Counted from the stretch's first letter, positions 16,231-25,170 are shown. The stretch is 64,000 nt of DNA from JBFMAI01 sp040755725 (GCA_040755725.1 JBFMAI010000023.1:310001-374000); one strand, 5' to 3'. Notes: a model not told the origin generated them from the letters alone. Made by a program: numbers and translations.

Positions 16231-17681
16231 AGCCCCCCGTTTCAGCCACGAATATCGACGGGCGGGCGGCGGCGATCCTGGCGGTCGTCGACGTGCTGAC
16301 CGGCCGCGGCTTTGCCCGTGAGACGCTGGAGCGGCTGCGCGGCGGAGGACAACTGGACGGGCGCCCGGCGGCGCTGGCCCGCGAGACCAGCCACGGGGCC
16401 CTGCGACACCTCGTCACGATCGAACACGTCCTGACGCGGCTGGCCCGGCTGGATTTCGAGCGCACGAAGCCGACGCTGCGGGCCATCCTGCTGACCGCGG
16501 CCTACCAGATCATCTGGATGGACCGCATCCCGATCTTCGCCGCCGTCGATCAAGCCGTCGAGTCGGCCCGGTGTCACGTCGGCGGTCGCACGCCGGGGAT
16601 GGTCAACGCGGTGCTGCGGCGTCTGGCCGGGGCGGTCGTCGAGCGGCGCACGACATGGCGTCCGCGGGATGCCACACTCGTGCGGGTTGGTTGGGACACG
16701 GCGTGTCGCTTCAAGTGCGCGGTCCTACCCGCGCCGGACGACCTGACCGAACATCTCGCGGCGGCGACCGGCGAGCGGCGCGACCGTTTCGAGGAACTGG
16801 CGGCCCGCTACGGCGTGGACACCGCCGAGCAAGTGGCGTGGGCGTCGCGGGCGGTCCCCGCGACCGTGCTGCAACGAAACGTGTTGCGGATCTCGGCCGC
16901 CGACTTCGAGGACCAACTCCGCCAAGCCGTCGGGCCTGAAGTCGAGTTTGCCGCCGACGCCGCGTTCCTGCCCGCATCGGTCCGCGTCCTGGATGGCCCG
17001 CTGTTTCAGGGAGGAAGCCTGTACATCCAGGACGCGACGGCCCACGCGGCGGCGGCGGCGGTGGCGGCCCGCCCCGGCGAGCGGATTCTGGACTTGTGCG
17101 CGGCGCCCGGGGGCAAATCGGTCGCGCTGGCGATCGCGATGAACGACACCGGTGAGGTCGTGGCGTGTGACACCGACGCCGAGCGGCTGGCGCGTGTGCG
17201 GGAGAACGCCGCCCGTCTCGGGTTGCGGTGCGTTCGAGCCGTGCCACTGACCGGCGGGACGCCGATGTTCCCCGGAACCGGCGAGACGCCGATGCTCTCC
17301 CGGGCCGACGAGACGTTGGTAGCGCCCGGTTTCGACGCGGCCCTCGTGGACGTGCCGTGCTCCAACACCGGGGTCGTCGCCCGCCGACCCGAAGCCCGCC
17401 TGGGGCTCACGCCGGCCAAGCTCCGGTCGCTGGTGGCGGTGCAACACGATCTGGTGCGCGAAGCGGCCCGGCGGGTCCGGCCCGGCGGCCGGCTGGTCTA
17501 CAGCACGTGCAGCCTTGAGCCGCAGGAAAACGAGGATGTGGTGGCGTTCTTCCTGGCGGAGCACCCCGAGTGGCGCGTGGATGTCGAGCGCACCACGCTC
17601 CCCGCGTGGGGGCCGCACGCGCGCGATTGGCGCGACGGCGGCTATTTCGCCCGCCTCGTCAATCGCGCGGCAACGCCCTGA
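16227..17681 (+). CDS. rsmB: 16S rRNA m5C967 methyltransferase with NusB-like head
   Basis: This 484-residue protein has a NusB-type RNA-binding domain (residues about 8-140) and then an SAM-dependent RsmB/Sun methyltransferase. The SAM motif LCAAPGGKS is near 292; the catalytic cysteines lie in VPCSNTG (near 378) and YSTCSLEPQENE (near 428). Residues about 344-365 (GGTPMFPGTGETPMLSRAD) are an in-frame product of an interspersed repeat, placed in a loop after the SAM domain's fourth strand. The catalytic motifs are all intact, so the enzyme is probably active. It is coupled to fmt by a 4-base overlap. Confidence 0.95.
   Translation: MKPPVSATNIDGRAAAILAVVDVLTGRGFARETLERLRGGGQLDGRPAALARETSHGALRHLVTIEHVLTRLARLDFERTKPTLRAILLTAAYQIIWMDRIPIFAAVDQAVESARCHVGGRTPGMVNAVLRRLAGAVVERRTTWRPRDATLVRVGWDTACRFKCAVLPAPDDLTEHLAAATGERRDRFEELAARYGVDTAEQVAWASRAVPATVLQRNVLRISAADFEDQLRQAVGPEVEFAADAAFLPASVRVLDGPLFQGGSLYIQDATAHAAAAAVAARPGERILDLCAAPGGKSVALAIAMNDTGEVVACDTDAERLARVRENAARLGLRCVRAVPLTGGTPMFPGTGETPMLSRADETLVAPGFDAALVDVPCSNTGVVARRPEARLGLTPAKLRSLVAVQHDLVREAARRVRPGGRLVYSTCSLEPQENEDVVAFFLAEHPEWRVDVERTTLPAWGPHARDWRDGGYFARLVNRAATP
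17256..17320. repeat. GGCGAGACGCCGATG repeat inserted in rsmB
   Basis: Two tandem units, GGCGGGACGCCGATGTTCCC and GGCGAGACGCCGATGCTCTC, lie in frame in rsmB. A related copy is at 13302-13340 in the opposite orientation. Confidence 0.65.
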
Positions 17682-17750
17682 GCACGCCAACACGGCTCCC
17701 ATGCTCGAAGCCCCCACGCTCGCAGCCCGCGCGCTCGAAGGCGCTCACAA

Positions 17751-17795
17751 CCCCCCTCCCTTTCAGGGAGGGGTTGGGGGAGGGTCAAGCTCTGC
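17751..17795. repeat. Copy of the GGGAGGGGTTGGGGGAGGG repeat
   Basis: CCCCCCTCCCTTTCAGGG is followed by AGGGGTTGGGGGAGGGT. It contains a short hairpin (CCCTCCC/GGGAGGG) and four closely spaced G runs. It sits between the converging rsmB and queA genes. Confidence 0.8.
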
Positions 17796-17854
17796 CGACT
17801 ATGTTCGCCTTCGTGGATGGCCGGGCTTCGCGCGCCCGACGCCCCTGTCTGCCC

Positions 17855-18895
17855 TCACAGAATCAGCATCGCGTCGCCATAGCTGTAGAAGCGGTAGCGC
17901 TCGGCGACGGCCACCTCATACGCCTTGCGGATCAGGTCCGGCGACGCGAACGCCATGACCATCGCCAGCAGCGTGCTGCCGGGCAGATGGAAGTTCGTCA
18001 CCAGGCGATCGACGTGCCGGAAGCGGTAAGGGGGGTAGATGAAGATGTCCGTCCAGCCGCTTGCACTCGCCGCCCGTCCCCCTTCATGGAGAGTACCCTC
18101 CGGCAGGGATTCCAACACGCGCGCGGCCGTCGTCCCGACCGCGACGATCCGGCCGCCGGTGGCCCTCGTCACACGCAAGGCGTCGATCGCCGCCCCGGAC
18201 ACCGCGATCCACTCCGCGTGCATCCGATGGTCGGCCAGGTCGTCGGCCTCGATCGGCGCGAACGTGCCCGCCCCCACGTGCAGGGTGACATCGGCCCGCC
18301 GAACGCCCGCTCGGTCGAGCGCCGCCAGCAACTCCGGCGTGAAGTGCATCCCCGCCGTCGGGGCCGCGACCGCCCCCGGCTGACGCGCGTACACGGTCTG
18401 GTAGCGGTCCACATCCCCTGGCTCCGGCTTGGACCGGCGAATGTACGGCGGCAGGGGCGTCCGGCCGACTCGGGTCAGTAGGTCGAGGGGTGCCAGCGGC
18501 GGCTGCGGCCGGACCAGCCATTGGCCGCGCTCCGCCGGCCCGACCAGCTCCAGCCGCGTCGCGTCGCCCTCGCAAGCCAAGGTCTGACCGGTCCGCAGCC
18601 GGGCGGCCGGCCGGAACAGCACGCGCCACCCGTCGGCCGTTTCGTGCACGAACAGGACCTCGATTCGGCCGCCGGTGGCCCGCCGGGCAAAGAACCGGGC
18701 CGGGATGACGCGGGTATCGTTGAGCACGAGGGCGTCGCCGGCCGACAAGTACTGCGGCAGGTCGCGGAAGACACGGTGCTCGATGCGGCCCGTCGTCCGG
18801 TCGAGCACAAGCAGACGGGCGGCGTCCCGCGGTTCGATGGGATGCTGAGCAATCCGCTCCGGCGGCAACTCGTAGTGCAGTTCGTCGCGGCGCAT
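17855..18895 (-). CDS. queA: tRNA preQ1(34) S-adenosylmethionine ribosyltransferase-isomerase
   Basis: This 346-residue enzyme transfers and rearranges the ribosyl group of SAM onto preQ1-modified tRNA in queuosine synthesis. Family blocks are clear: YELPPERIAQHP at the start, LVLNDTRVIPAR near 55, APTAGMHFTPELL near 175, TLHVGAGTFAPI near 200, and TNFHLPGSTLLAMV near 305. The true start is the ATG at 18895; the frame is open far upstream only because it runs antisense through the next gene. A TAGAAT -10-like box lies at 18933-18928. No other queuosine gene is nearby. Confidence 0.95.
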   Translation of the reverse strand: MRRDELHYELPPERIAQHPIEPRDAARLLVLDRTTGRIEHRVFRDLPQYLSAGDALVLNDTRVIPARFFARRATGGRIEVLFVHETADGWRVLFRPAARLRTGQTLACEGDATRLELVGPAERGQWLVRPQPPLAPLDLLTRVGRTPLPPYIRRSKPEPGDVDRYQTVYARQPGAVAAPTAGMHFTPELLAALDRAGVRRADVTLHVGAGTFAPIEADDLADHRMHAEWIAVSGAAIDALRVTRATGGRIVAVGTTAARVLESLPEGTLHEGGRAASASGWTDIFIYPPYRFRHVDRLVTNFHLPGSTLLAMVMAFASPDLIRKAYEVAVAERYRFYSYGDAMLIL

Positions 18896-18973
18896 GGCGG
18901 CTTCACGTCCGGGCCAGTGAGGCGCAGATTCTAACACCGGTCGCCGCGCCCGCTTGAGAAAGCACGATGGCGC

Positions 18974-19001
18974 TTGCCCGGACCGGCCGACGGGATATAC
19001 T
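18974..19001 (+). promoter_or_regulatory. Sigma-70-like promoter for the alanine racemase-like gene
   Basis: TTGCCC (18974-18979), a 16-base spacer and TATACT (18996-19001) lie 39 bases before the ATG at 19040. Confidence 0.6.
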
Positions 19002-19039
19002 GCGGGCGCGGAAAAGGAAGTCCGCGAAGTGAAGGCATC

Positions 19040-20011
19040 ATGCGTGCTCCCCACGTAGACGTCACCATCAATCTCGATCAAGTGCGGGCCGCGGCGGAGG
19101 CGGTGCGCGCCAAGACGGGGGTCGGGCTCATCGCGGTCATCAAGGCCGACGCCTACGGCCTCGGTGCGCCGCGCGTCGCCGACGCGCTGGCCTCCATCGT
19201 CCAGGAGTTCGCGTACTTCAGCGTCGCCGAGGCCCGCGAGGTCGGCCGCGGCGGCCTCGTGCTCGGGCCCCCCGAGGGCGAACCGGCCGAGTTCCGCGAG
19301 CTGAACCTGCGGCCGGCGGTGGCCAATCGCGCCGCGGCGGCCAAGTTCGCCGGCGTGCGCGTGGCGATCAAGGTCGACACCGGCATGCAGCGTTTCGGCT
19401 GTCCGCCGGAAGACCTCGACGATCTCGTGTCGCGCTGCGACGTGGAGGACTACTTCTCGCATGCGGTGACGGTGGAGGCCACGGAGCGGCTGCGGGCGGC
19501 GTGCGCGGGGCGCGGGCGGCCGATCCATGCGGCGGCCACGTGTCTGCTTGACCGTCCGGAGACCTACTTCGACGCGGTGCGGCCGGGGCTGGCGCTGTAT
19601 CGCGGGGCCGTGCGCGTGACGACGCGACTGCACGCGGTGCGCAGCACCAGCGGGCCGGTCGGCTACACCGGTTTCCGCTACCCGCGTGTGGGCATCCTGC
19701 TGGCGGGCTACAGCAACTTCGTGCAGTCGGGGCCGGTGCTCGTCAACGGCCGGCCGCAGCGCCTGCTCGAAGTCGGCATGAATACGTCGTTCGTCTCGGT
19801 CGATCCCCTCGACAAGCCCGGCGACGAAGTGGTCCTGCTCGGCGACGGGCTGACGGAAGCCGTGCTGGCGGCGCAGTTCGGCACGCGCGAGCACGAAATC
19901 CTGTGTCGCTACACCGCAATGGGCCCCCGCCGCTACGTCGCCGCCGGCCCGACGCCTACAGATTCGCTTTGTACCACGCGAGCGACCGTTCCAACCCCTC
20001 CGCGAACATGA
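19040..20011 (+). CDS. Alanine racemase-like PLP protein, short and divergent
   Basis: This 323-residue protein has the alanine racemase plan. The PLP-binding lysine is in VIKADAYGLG (near residue 36); IKVDTGMQRFG near 115 and RPGLALYRG near 188 also fit. The region that carries the catalytic tyrosine reads AGYSNF where GYADG is usual, and the CMD motif is replaced by GMN. The protein is about 40 residues shorter than typical Alr. It may still make D-alanine for the wall, or it may act on another amino acid. Its last 19 codons overlap the convergent epimerase gene by 56 bases, and the final residues look like read-through. Confidence 0.75.
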   Translation: MRAPHVDVTINLDQVRAAAEAVRAKTGVGLIAVIKADAYGLGAPRVADALASIVQEFAYFSVAEAREVGRGGLVLGPPEGEPAEFRELNLRPAVANRAAAAKFAGVRVAIKVDTGMQRFGCPPEDLDDLVSRCDVEDYFSHAVTVEATERLRAACAGRGRPIHAAATCLLDRPETYFDAVRPGLALYRGAVRVTTRLHAVRSTSGPVGYTGFRYPRVGILLAGYSNFVQSGPVLVNGRPQRLLEVGMNTSFVSVDPLDKPGDEVVLLGDGLTEAVLAAQFGTREHEILCRYTAMGPRRYVAAGPTPTDSLCTTRATVPTPPRT

Positions 20012-20891
20012 CCCGCGGCTCATAACCCAACACCCGTTGGGCCTCCGAGATGTCCGCGAGGCTGTGGCGCACGTCGCCGGCCCGCGGCGGCTGGTACTCC
20101 GGCGCGATGTCGGTCCCCAGCAGCCGGTTGATGTCGCGCACGATCTCGTTCAGCGTCGTCCGCTGTCCGCAGGCGATGTTGACGACCTCGCCCCGCACCC
20201 TCGGCACCTCGGCGGCCAGCAGGTTGGCCGCGACGACGTTCTCGATGAAGCAGAAGTCCCGCGATTGCTCCCCGTCACCGTACACGATCGGCCGCTGTCC
20301 GCGCAGCATGCGGCTGACGAAGGCGGGAATGACGGCGGCGTAGGGGCTGTCCGGGTCCTGCCGCGGGCCGAACACGTTGAAGTACCGCAGCGACACCGTC
20401 GGCAGCCCGTACACGTGCGTCCAGCACGTGCAGTAATACTCCGCCGCCAGCTTGCTCACCGCGTACGGGCTCAGCGGCAGCGGGCGCATGTCCACCGTCT
20501 TGGGCATCACGGGCGTGTCACCGTAGGCGCTGCTGCTGGCGGAGTAGACGAAGCGGCGGACGCCGGCGTCGCGGGCCGCGATCAACAGGTTCACGGTGCC
20601 CGTGACGTTGATGTGGTGGGCGGCCAACGGCTCGGCCACGCTCCGCGGCACGCTGGCCCGGGCGGCCAGGTGAAAAACCGTCTCCACATCGCGCATGCAG
20701 CGCGACACCGTGTTCACGTCGCAGATGTCGCCCGGCACAAACTCGATCCGGCCGGCGACTTCGGCCAGGTTCGCCCGCTTGCCCGTGCTGCAATCGTCCA
20801 GCACCCGCACCGCGCGGCCGCGCTCCAGCAGCGCCCGCACAATGTGGCTGCCGATGAACCCCGCTCCGCCCGTCACCAGCGCGATACCCAT
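19956..20891 (-). CDS. NAD-dependent sugar-nucleotide epimerase/dehydratase
   Basis: This 311-residue protein belongs to the extended short-chain dehydrogenase group, close to UDP-glucose/UDP-GlcNAc 4-epimerases of the WbpP type. It has the NAD motif TGGAGFIGSH (residues 7-16), the catalytic S-Y-x3-K set (SASSSAYG near 124 and SPYAVSK near 147), and RYFNVFGPRQDP near 172. The substrate is probably a UDP-hexose for polysaccharide or LPS. It starts 2 bases after the tatD stop, so the two genes form an operon. Confidence 0.88.
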   Translation of the reverse strand: MGIALVTGGAGFIGSHIVRALLERGRAVRVLDDCSTGKRANLAEVAGRIEFVPGDICDVNTVSRCMRDVETVFHLAARASVPRSVAEPLAAHHINVTGTVNLLIAARDAGVRRFVYSASSSAYGDTPVMPKTVDMRPLPLSPYAVSKLAAEYYCTCWTHVYGLPTVSLRYFNVFGPRQDPDSPYAAVIPAFVSRMLRGQRPIVYGDGEQSRDFCFIENVVAANLLAAEVPRVRGEVVNIACGQRTTLNEIVRDINRLLGTDIAPEYQPPRAGDVRHSLADISEAQRVLGYEPRVMFAEGLERSLAWYKANL

Positions 20892-20893
20892 GA

Positions 20894-21697
20894 CTATCGG
20901 ACCTCCGGGAGCCGAAAGAACCGCGCGGCGTTGGCCGTTGTGGCCGCCGCGAACTCCGCGTACGGCTCACCACGTAAATCGGCCAGAAACCGCGCCGTGT
21001 GGACCAACAAGGCCGGCTCGTTGGGGCGAATCTTACGGACGGGCTCGGGCGAAAGGTAGGGCGCGTCCGTCTCGACGAGGATCCGCTCGCGCGGCACGTA
21101 GCGAGCCGCCTCCTGGATGCTCGCCGACTTCTTGAACGTGACGACACCGGTGAATGAGCAGTATGCCCCCAGGTCCAGCACGCGCCGCGACACGTCCACG
21201 TCACCCGAGAAGCAGTGAAACACCACGCGGCCGGCCAGGGCGGGGCACTCCGCCAGAATCTCGCACACCCGCGGCTCGGACTCCCGCGAGTGGATCACCA
21301 CCGGCAGGCCCAGCTCGATCGCCAGGGCGAGGTGCGCGCGAAAGACCTCCTCCTGACGCGCCGGCGGCGAGAAGTCGTAGTGGAAATCGAGGCCGGTCTC
21401 CCCCACGCCGACGATCCGCGCCCGCAAGTCATCCGGCCGCCCCGCCCCCCGCAGCAGGTCGGACAGGGCGGCGAATTGTGCCGGCGTGCAGCTCTTCGCT
21501 TCGTGCGGATGAATGCCCGCGATCAGGAACAAGTCGGGCCGCCCGCTCATGAGGTCCAGGGCCCGCCGACCGTCCGCGGGATCGACCGCCACCAGCATCA
21601 CACGCTCCACGCCCGCCGCCCGGGCCCGCTCCAGGACGGCGTCCGCTTGCTCGACCAGTCCGGGGCTCGTCAGGTGGCAGTGGGTGTCAATGAGCAT
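20894..21697 (-). CDS. TatD-family metal-dependent hydrolase
   Basis: This 267-residue TIM-barrel hydrolase has the TatD metal sites: DTHCHL (residues 4-9), GETGLDFHYD near 97, and the later HSRE, HCFSGD and ETDAPYLSPEP. Members are 3'-5' DNA exonucleases or D-aminoacyl-tRNA deacylases. Length and motifs are complete. It is the first gene of a pair with the epimerase gene and lies downstream of yicC across an AT-rich inverted repeat. Confidence 0.93.
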   Translation of the reverse strand: MLIDTHCHLTSPGLVEQADAVLERARAAGVERVMLVAVDPADGRRALDLMSGRPDLFLIAGIHPHEAKSCTPAQFAALSDLLRGAGRPDDLRARIVGVGETGLDFHYDFSPPARQEEVFRAHLALAIELGLPVVIHSRESEPRVCEILAECPALAGRVVFHCFSGDVDVSRRVLDLGAYCSFTGVVTFKKSASIQEAARYVPRERILVETDAPYLSPEPVRKIRPNEPALLVHTARFLADLRGEPYAEFAAATTANAARFFRLPEVR

Positions 21698-21740
21698 GAG
21701 TGAACGGCGTTTCGGGAACGAAGGCGGGTGGGGTCATGCG

Positions 21741-21864
21741 GGAGAATGAAAAAGGAAAAAGGAGAAATGAAAGAAGCGGCGGCCGAGGAACGTGCTCTAC
21801 AAAGAGCTGACGGCGGCTACTTTTCTCATTTTGCATTTTTCCTTTTTCCTTCCGCTCTCATTCC
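21741..21864. repeat. AT-rich polypurine/polypyrimidine inverted repeat
   Basis: A purine stretch (GGAGAATGAAAAAGGAAAAA, 21741-21760) is mirrored by a pyrimidine stretch (TTTTTCCTTTTTCCTT, about 21836-21851) in inverted orientation. A small GCTCT-ACAA-AGAGC hairpin (21794-21807) lies between. It is strikingly AT-rich in this GC-rich DNA. The right arm runs into the 3' end of yicC. Confidence 0.65.
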
Positions 21865-22739
21865 GCGTTGGCGACCTGCTCCTTGATGCGGTCGATGGCG
21901 CTCTTGATCTCGATGATCCGCCGGGCGATCTCGGCGTCTCCCGTCTTGGAGCCCATCGTGTTCGCCTCACGCAGCATTTCCTGCGCGATGAACTCCAGCT
22001 TGCGGCCGGCCGGTTCGCTTGCGTTCATCAGGCCCAGGAATTGGTCCAGGTGCCCGCCCAGCCGACTAAGCTCCTCGCTGACGTCACTCCGGTCGGCGTA
22101 AACCGACACTTCCTTCAGCAGGTCCGTTTCCGCGAGCCGCACGCTGCTGTCGGCGATGAGTTCGTTCACACGGGCCAGCAGCCGGTTGCGGTACTCGACG
22201 ACGACCGCCGGCGCCCGGGTGCGAATCGCGTCGAGCGCGTCCTGGATGATCGCCGCGTGGGTCTTGAGGTCATCCGCCAGCGCCTGACCTTCGAGCGTTC
22301 GCATGGCCATCAGGGCGTCGAGCGCCTGCACGACTAACCGCTTGAGAATGTTCCAGTTGTGCTCCCGCTCCACGTCGGTGAGCTCGCGGGGCTGGCACAC
22401 GCCGGGCAGGGTCAACAGCGTCGCCAGGTCGATCGTGACCCGGGCGTCGTTCCCCGCGGCCTGTCGCAACTGTGAGACGTACGCCAACAAGGCGGCGGTG
22501 TTCAGAGGCAGGGCGGCCTCCGGCCCCACCTGCCGCACGTGCAGCCGGGCCGTGACGCTGCCACGCGTCAGCCGCGCGCGCAACAGCCGCTCGACGTCGG
22601 TTTCGAGGAACGCGAAATCCTCGGGTAGGTAGATCGCGGCCTTCAGGTAACGCTGATTAACGCTGCGCAGCTCGAAGTGATACGCCTGGCCGGCTTCCTC
22701 GAGCCGCGCCTCGCCGAAGCCCGTCATCGAGCGGATCAT
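21858..22739 (-). CDS. yicC: YicC-family endoribonuclease
   Basis: This 293-residue protein has the diagnostic family start MIRSMTGFG and the ELRSVNQRYL block near 25. The conserved C-terminal half includes ETDLLKEVSVYADRSDVSEE and the KLEFIAQEMLREANTMGSK region. E. coli YicC is an RNA endonuclease involved in small-RNA turnover. The start at 22739 is fixed by the family N-terminus. It is the third gene of tpiA-secG-yicC. Its last codons are formed by the AT-rich inverted repeat. Confidence 0.93.
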   Translation of the reverse strand: MIRSMTGFGEARLEEAGQAYHFELRSVNQRYLKAAIYLPEDFAFLETDVERLLRARLTRGSVTARLHVRQVGPEAALPLNTAALLAYVSQLRQAAGNDARVTIDLATLLTLPGVCQPRELTDVEREHNWNILKRLVVQALDALMAMRTLEGQALADDLKTHAAIIQDALDAIRTRAPAVVVEYRNRLLARVNELIADSSVRLAETDLLKEVSVYADRSDVSEELSRLGGHLDQFLGLMNASEPAGRKLEFIAQEMLREANTMGSKTGDAEIARRIIEIKSAIDRIKEQVANAE

Positions 22740-22829
22740 GGGCGTGCTCCGTGCGCCCCCGTGGACCAAGCGGTCGGTTGCCCGACTCGGCCGCTCGGTC
22801 ATACGCCCCGCCTCGCCCCGGCGCGGTTC

Positions 22830-23225
22830 TCAAGCGAGCGGCACGCTGGGCAACGTTGCCGGCAACTGGCTTGGCGGCCAGATCGCGTCATCCAGCCGGC
22901 TCGTACCGCCGGGAGTCGCCGGCGCCACCGGCCCGGCCGGCGGGGCGGCCGGCGCCGCCGGCTGGGATAGGCCGGGCCCCGTTTCTTGAAAAACGAAGTT
23001 CAGGATGACGGTCAGGGTGAGCAGCATCACCGCCCCGACGATCGTCACCCAGGTCAAGATGTCGCCAGTCTTGGCCCCGAAAGCCGTCGCCCCGCCCGTC
23101 CCGCCGAAAGCCCCTGCCAGCCCCACGCCCTTGCCCCGCTGGAGCAGGATCACAATCATCAGCAGGACCGCCAGGACGCCGAAGAAGAACGCCAGGATCG
23201 TGTGGTACCAAGCCGCCAAGATCAT
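22830..23225 (-). CDS. secG: Preprotein translocase subunit SecG
   Basis: This 131-residue protein has two membrane helices (about residues 8-30 and 55-78). The cytoplasmic loop between them carries the SecG signature LLQRGKGVGLAGAFGG. It supports the SecYEG protein channel. The C-terminal tail of about 50 residues is Pro/Ala-rich, longer than in E. coli and encoded by very GC-rich DNA. It follows tpiA, a widespread gene order. A TATATT -10-like box on the minus strand (23297-23292) overlaps the tpiA end. Confidence 0.92.
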   Translation of the reverse strand: MILAAWYHTILAFFFGVLAVLLMIVILLQRGKGVGLAGAFGGTGGATAFGAKTGDILTWVTIVGAVMLLTLTVILNFVFQETGPGLSQPAAPAAPPAGPVAPATPGGTSRLDDAIWPPSQLPATLPSVPLA

Positions 23226-23303
23226 CGTCTTGCCTCGATTGCACGGGCCGGTCGGCGCGACCCGTCGCTACCGGCCGCGCCAGAACCCCGTAATATAGCC
23301 CGC

Positions 23304-24083
23304 CTAGCCCTTGGCTTCCAGCGTCCCCCGCACGATTCCCAGGAACGAGTCGGCCTTCAGGCTGGCCCCGCCGATGAGGCCCCCGTCCACATCGGGCTGG
23401 CCCATGATCTCTTTGGCGTTGTCCGGCTTGACACTGCCGCCGTAAAGGATGCGGACCCCGTCCGCCACGCTCCCCGCCAGCTTGCGAAGCTGGGTCCGCA
23501 GGTGCGCGTGGGCTTCCTGGGCCTGGGCCGGGGTGGCGTTCTGGCCGGTGCCGATTGCCCACACGGGCTCATACGCGATAACCAGGTCTTCCGCGCTGCG
23601 AATCTCGACGCCCACCAGCCCGGCTGTCAATTGGAACGTCAGCACGTCCAGCGTCTGCTCCGCCTTCCGTTCGGCCAACGTCTCGCCCACGCAGAGGATC
23701 GGGACCAGACCGGCGGCGCGGACCGCTTTGACCTTGAGATTGATCATGCGGTCGTCTTCGAGGTGGCCGATGGTGTGCCGCCGCTCGCTGTGACCCAGGA
23801 TGACGTACCGCGCGCCGGTCTCGGCGACCATCGCGGCGGACACCTCGCCGGTGAACGCGCCGGAGGCCTCGAAGTAGACGTCCTGGACCCCGAGCCGGAG
23901 CGGACTGCCCTTCAGGGCTTCGGCCAATGGGAACAAGTAGAGTAGCGGTGGGCAGACAGCTACTTCGACCTTCTCACCACCCCCCGCCTTCGGGAGCCCG
24001 GACACGACACCGGTGACAAGTTCCTTGCCCCGCCGCAAATCGAGATTCATCTTCCAGTTGCCAGCTACGAGGGGTCGTCGCAT
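23304..24083 (-). CDS. tpiA: Triosephosphate isomerase
   Basis: This 259-residue glycolytic enzyme interconverts dihydroxyacetone phosphate and glyceraldehyde 3-phosphate. Catalytic residues are visible: K in GNWKMN (near residue 11), H in ILGHSERR (near 100) and E in AYEPVWAIGTG (near 172). The phosphate loop ILYGGSVKPDN is near 216. The ATG at 24083 follows GGGAGA; the open frame upstream is non-homologous. secG lies downstream on the same strand. Confidence 0.96.
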   Translation of the reverse strand: MRRPLVAGNWKMNLDLRRGKELVTGVVSGLPKAGGGEKVEVAVCPPLLYLFPLAEALKGSPLRLGVQDVYFEASGAFTGEVSAAMVAETGARYVILGHSERRHTIGHLEDDRMINLKVKAVRAAGLVPILCVGETLAERKAEQTLDVLTFQLTAGLVGVEIRSAEDLVIAYEPVWAIGTGQNATPAQAQEAHAHLRTQLRKLAGSVADGVRILYGGSVKPDNAKEIMGQPDVDGGLIGGASLKADSFLGIVRGTLEAKG

Positions 24084-24498
24084 GTCTAGTCTCCCGTGTT
24101 CCCAGAATGCCCCGCCACGCGGGGCGCCGTGCTCACGACGTCCGGCCGTCGTGGTCGTGGGAACCACGCCGCCGCCTGCACATTCCCGCCGAAACCGTTT
24201 TCGGACGCGGCTCATGGCGGTGACAGTCACCAGCGCTGCGCCGCGTCGCACTTCTACCGGCCCTGCGTATTGAATTGCAGAAGCCGACTGCCGTCAAACA
24301 TCCGGGCCACGTGTGTTTTCGGACGTTGAGGTCCGCTGCGTGCGGCCGGGCGTAAAACCTGCGGTGGAACAAGCTCGTCGCGGCAGCTAAACTCTAGGCT
24401 TACGCGCCGTGCGGCTGGCCGGGCGACCGGCCGCCGGCAGGGCTTCGGTGCCGACGAGGCACACCCTGCCCGCGTCGGATGGGAACGGAGAGCGGTGG
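24084..24498. other. Intergenic stretch without a supported gene
   Basis: This 415-base gap lies between divergent tpiA and the 3D-domain gene. The open frames in it look like shadows with no family match. It contains two TTTTCGGACG words (near 24198 and 24316) and a TAAACT -10-like box near 24388. No RNA gene is recognised. Confidence 0.5.
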
Positions 24499-25044
24499 AT
24501 GGGACGATCCTTCAACGCGCTCGTTGGGTTGGCTAGTTTGGTGTTCGCTGGGGTGTTCGCGATCGCACCAGCGGCCAGCCCCGCGGCCACCGCCACGCCG
24601 GCCGAGACCGGCGCGGTTCCTTTCAAGGCCCCCGACGAGGCGTTGCCGGAGGTCCCAGCCCGGCCCGAGGACTTCTCCGCGGCGGCTGAACCGCTGGACA
24701 CTTCGCCAGGAAGTGCGGACGTGGCCGGCCCGGAGTCAGAGGCGGCGGTCCTGTATCGCGTGTGCCGCGTCACCGCGTATTGCGACCGAGGCACGACGGC
24801 CTCTGGGGTTCCATCCGGGATGGGGCAATGTGCCGCACCTGCGGACATCCCCTTCGGGTCCATCGTCTACATCCCCGCCCTCGACCAGCGCTTCGTAGTC
24901 ACCGACCGCACGCACCGTCGCTTCCGCCGGGGTACGGTGGACATCTTCATGCCCAACGCCCGGCAATGCCGCAACTTCGGTCGCCATTACCTGGAGTGCG
25001 AGATCACGCTCCCGTCGGGTCAGACGCTCCGGGCCGGGCGGTGA
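24499..25044 (+). CDS. Exported 3D-domain protein, probable cell-wall enzyme
   Basis: This 181-residue protein has an N-terminal signal or anchor segment (residues about 8-32), then a Pro/Ala/Glu-rich linker (35-85). A C-terminal 3D domain follows (about 95-180): VTAYCDRG, ASGVP, PFGSIVYIP, VVTDRTHRRFRRGTVDIFM. The 3D fold is found in MltA-type lytic transglycosylases and Rpf/YabE-like proteins, where its aspartates act on peptidoglycan. Here it stands alone without a LysM or SH3 domain. The start at 24499 follows GGAGAG. Confidence 0.85.
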   Translation: MGRSFNALVGLASLVFAGVFAIAPAASPAATATPAETGAVPFKAPDEALPEVPARPEDFSAAAEPLDTSPGSADVAGPESEAAVLYRVCRVTAYCDRGTTASGVPSGMGQCAAPADIPFGSIVYIPALDQRFVVTDRTHRRFRRGTVDIFMPNARQCRNFGRHYLECEITLPSGQTLRAGR

Positions 25045-25170
25045 GGGCGTGGTGCGTCGTTAGGGGCGCTTCGGTCGATCCAGACTGGGAGCATTACCCC
25101 CCCGCCGCGATCCATGATCTGGCCATGCGCGCTGGCCGGCACCGCCGGTACCCATTGCGGGCCATCTGTT

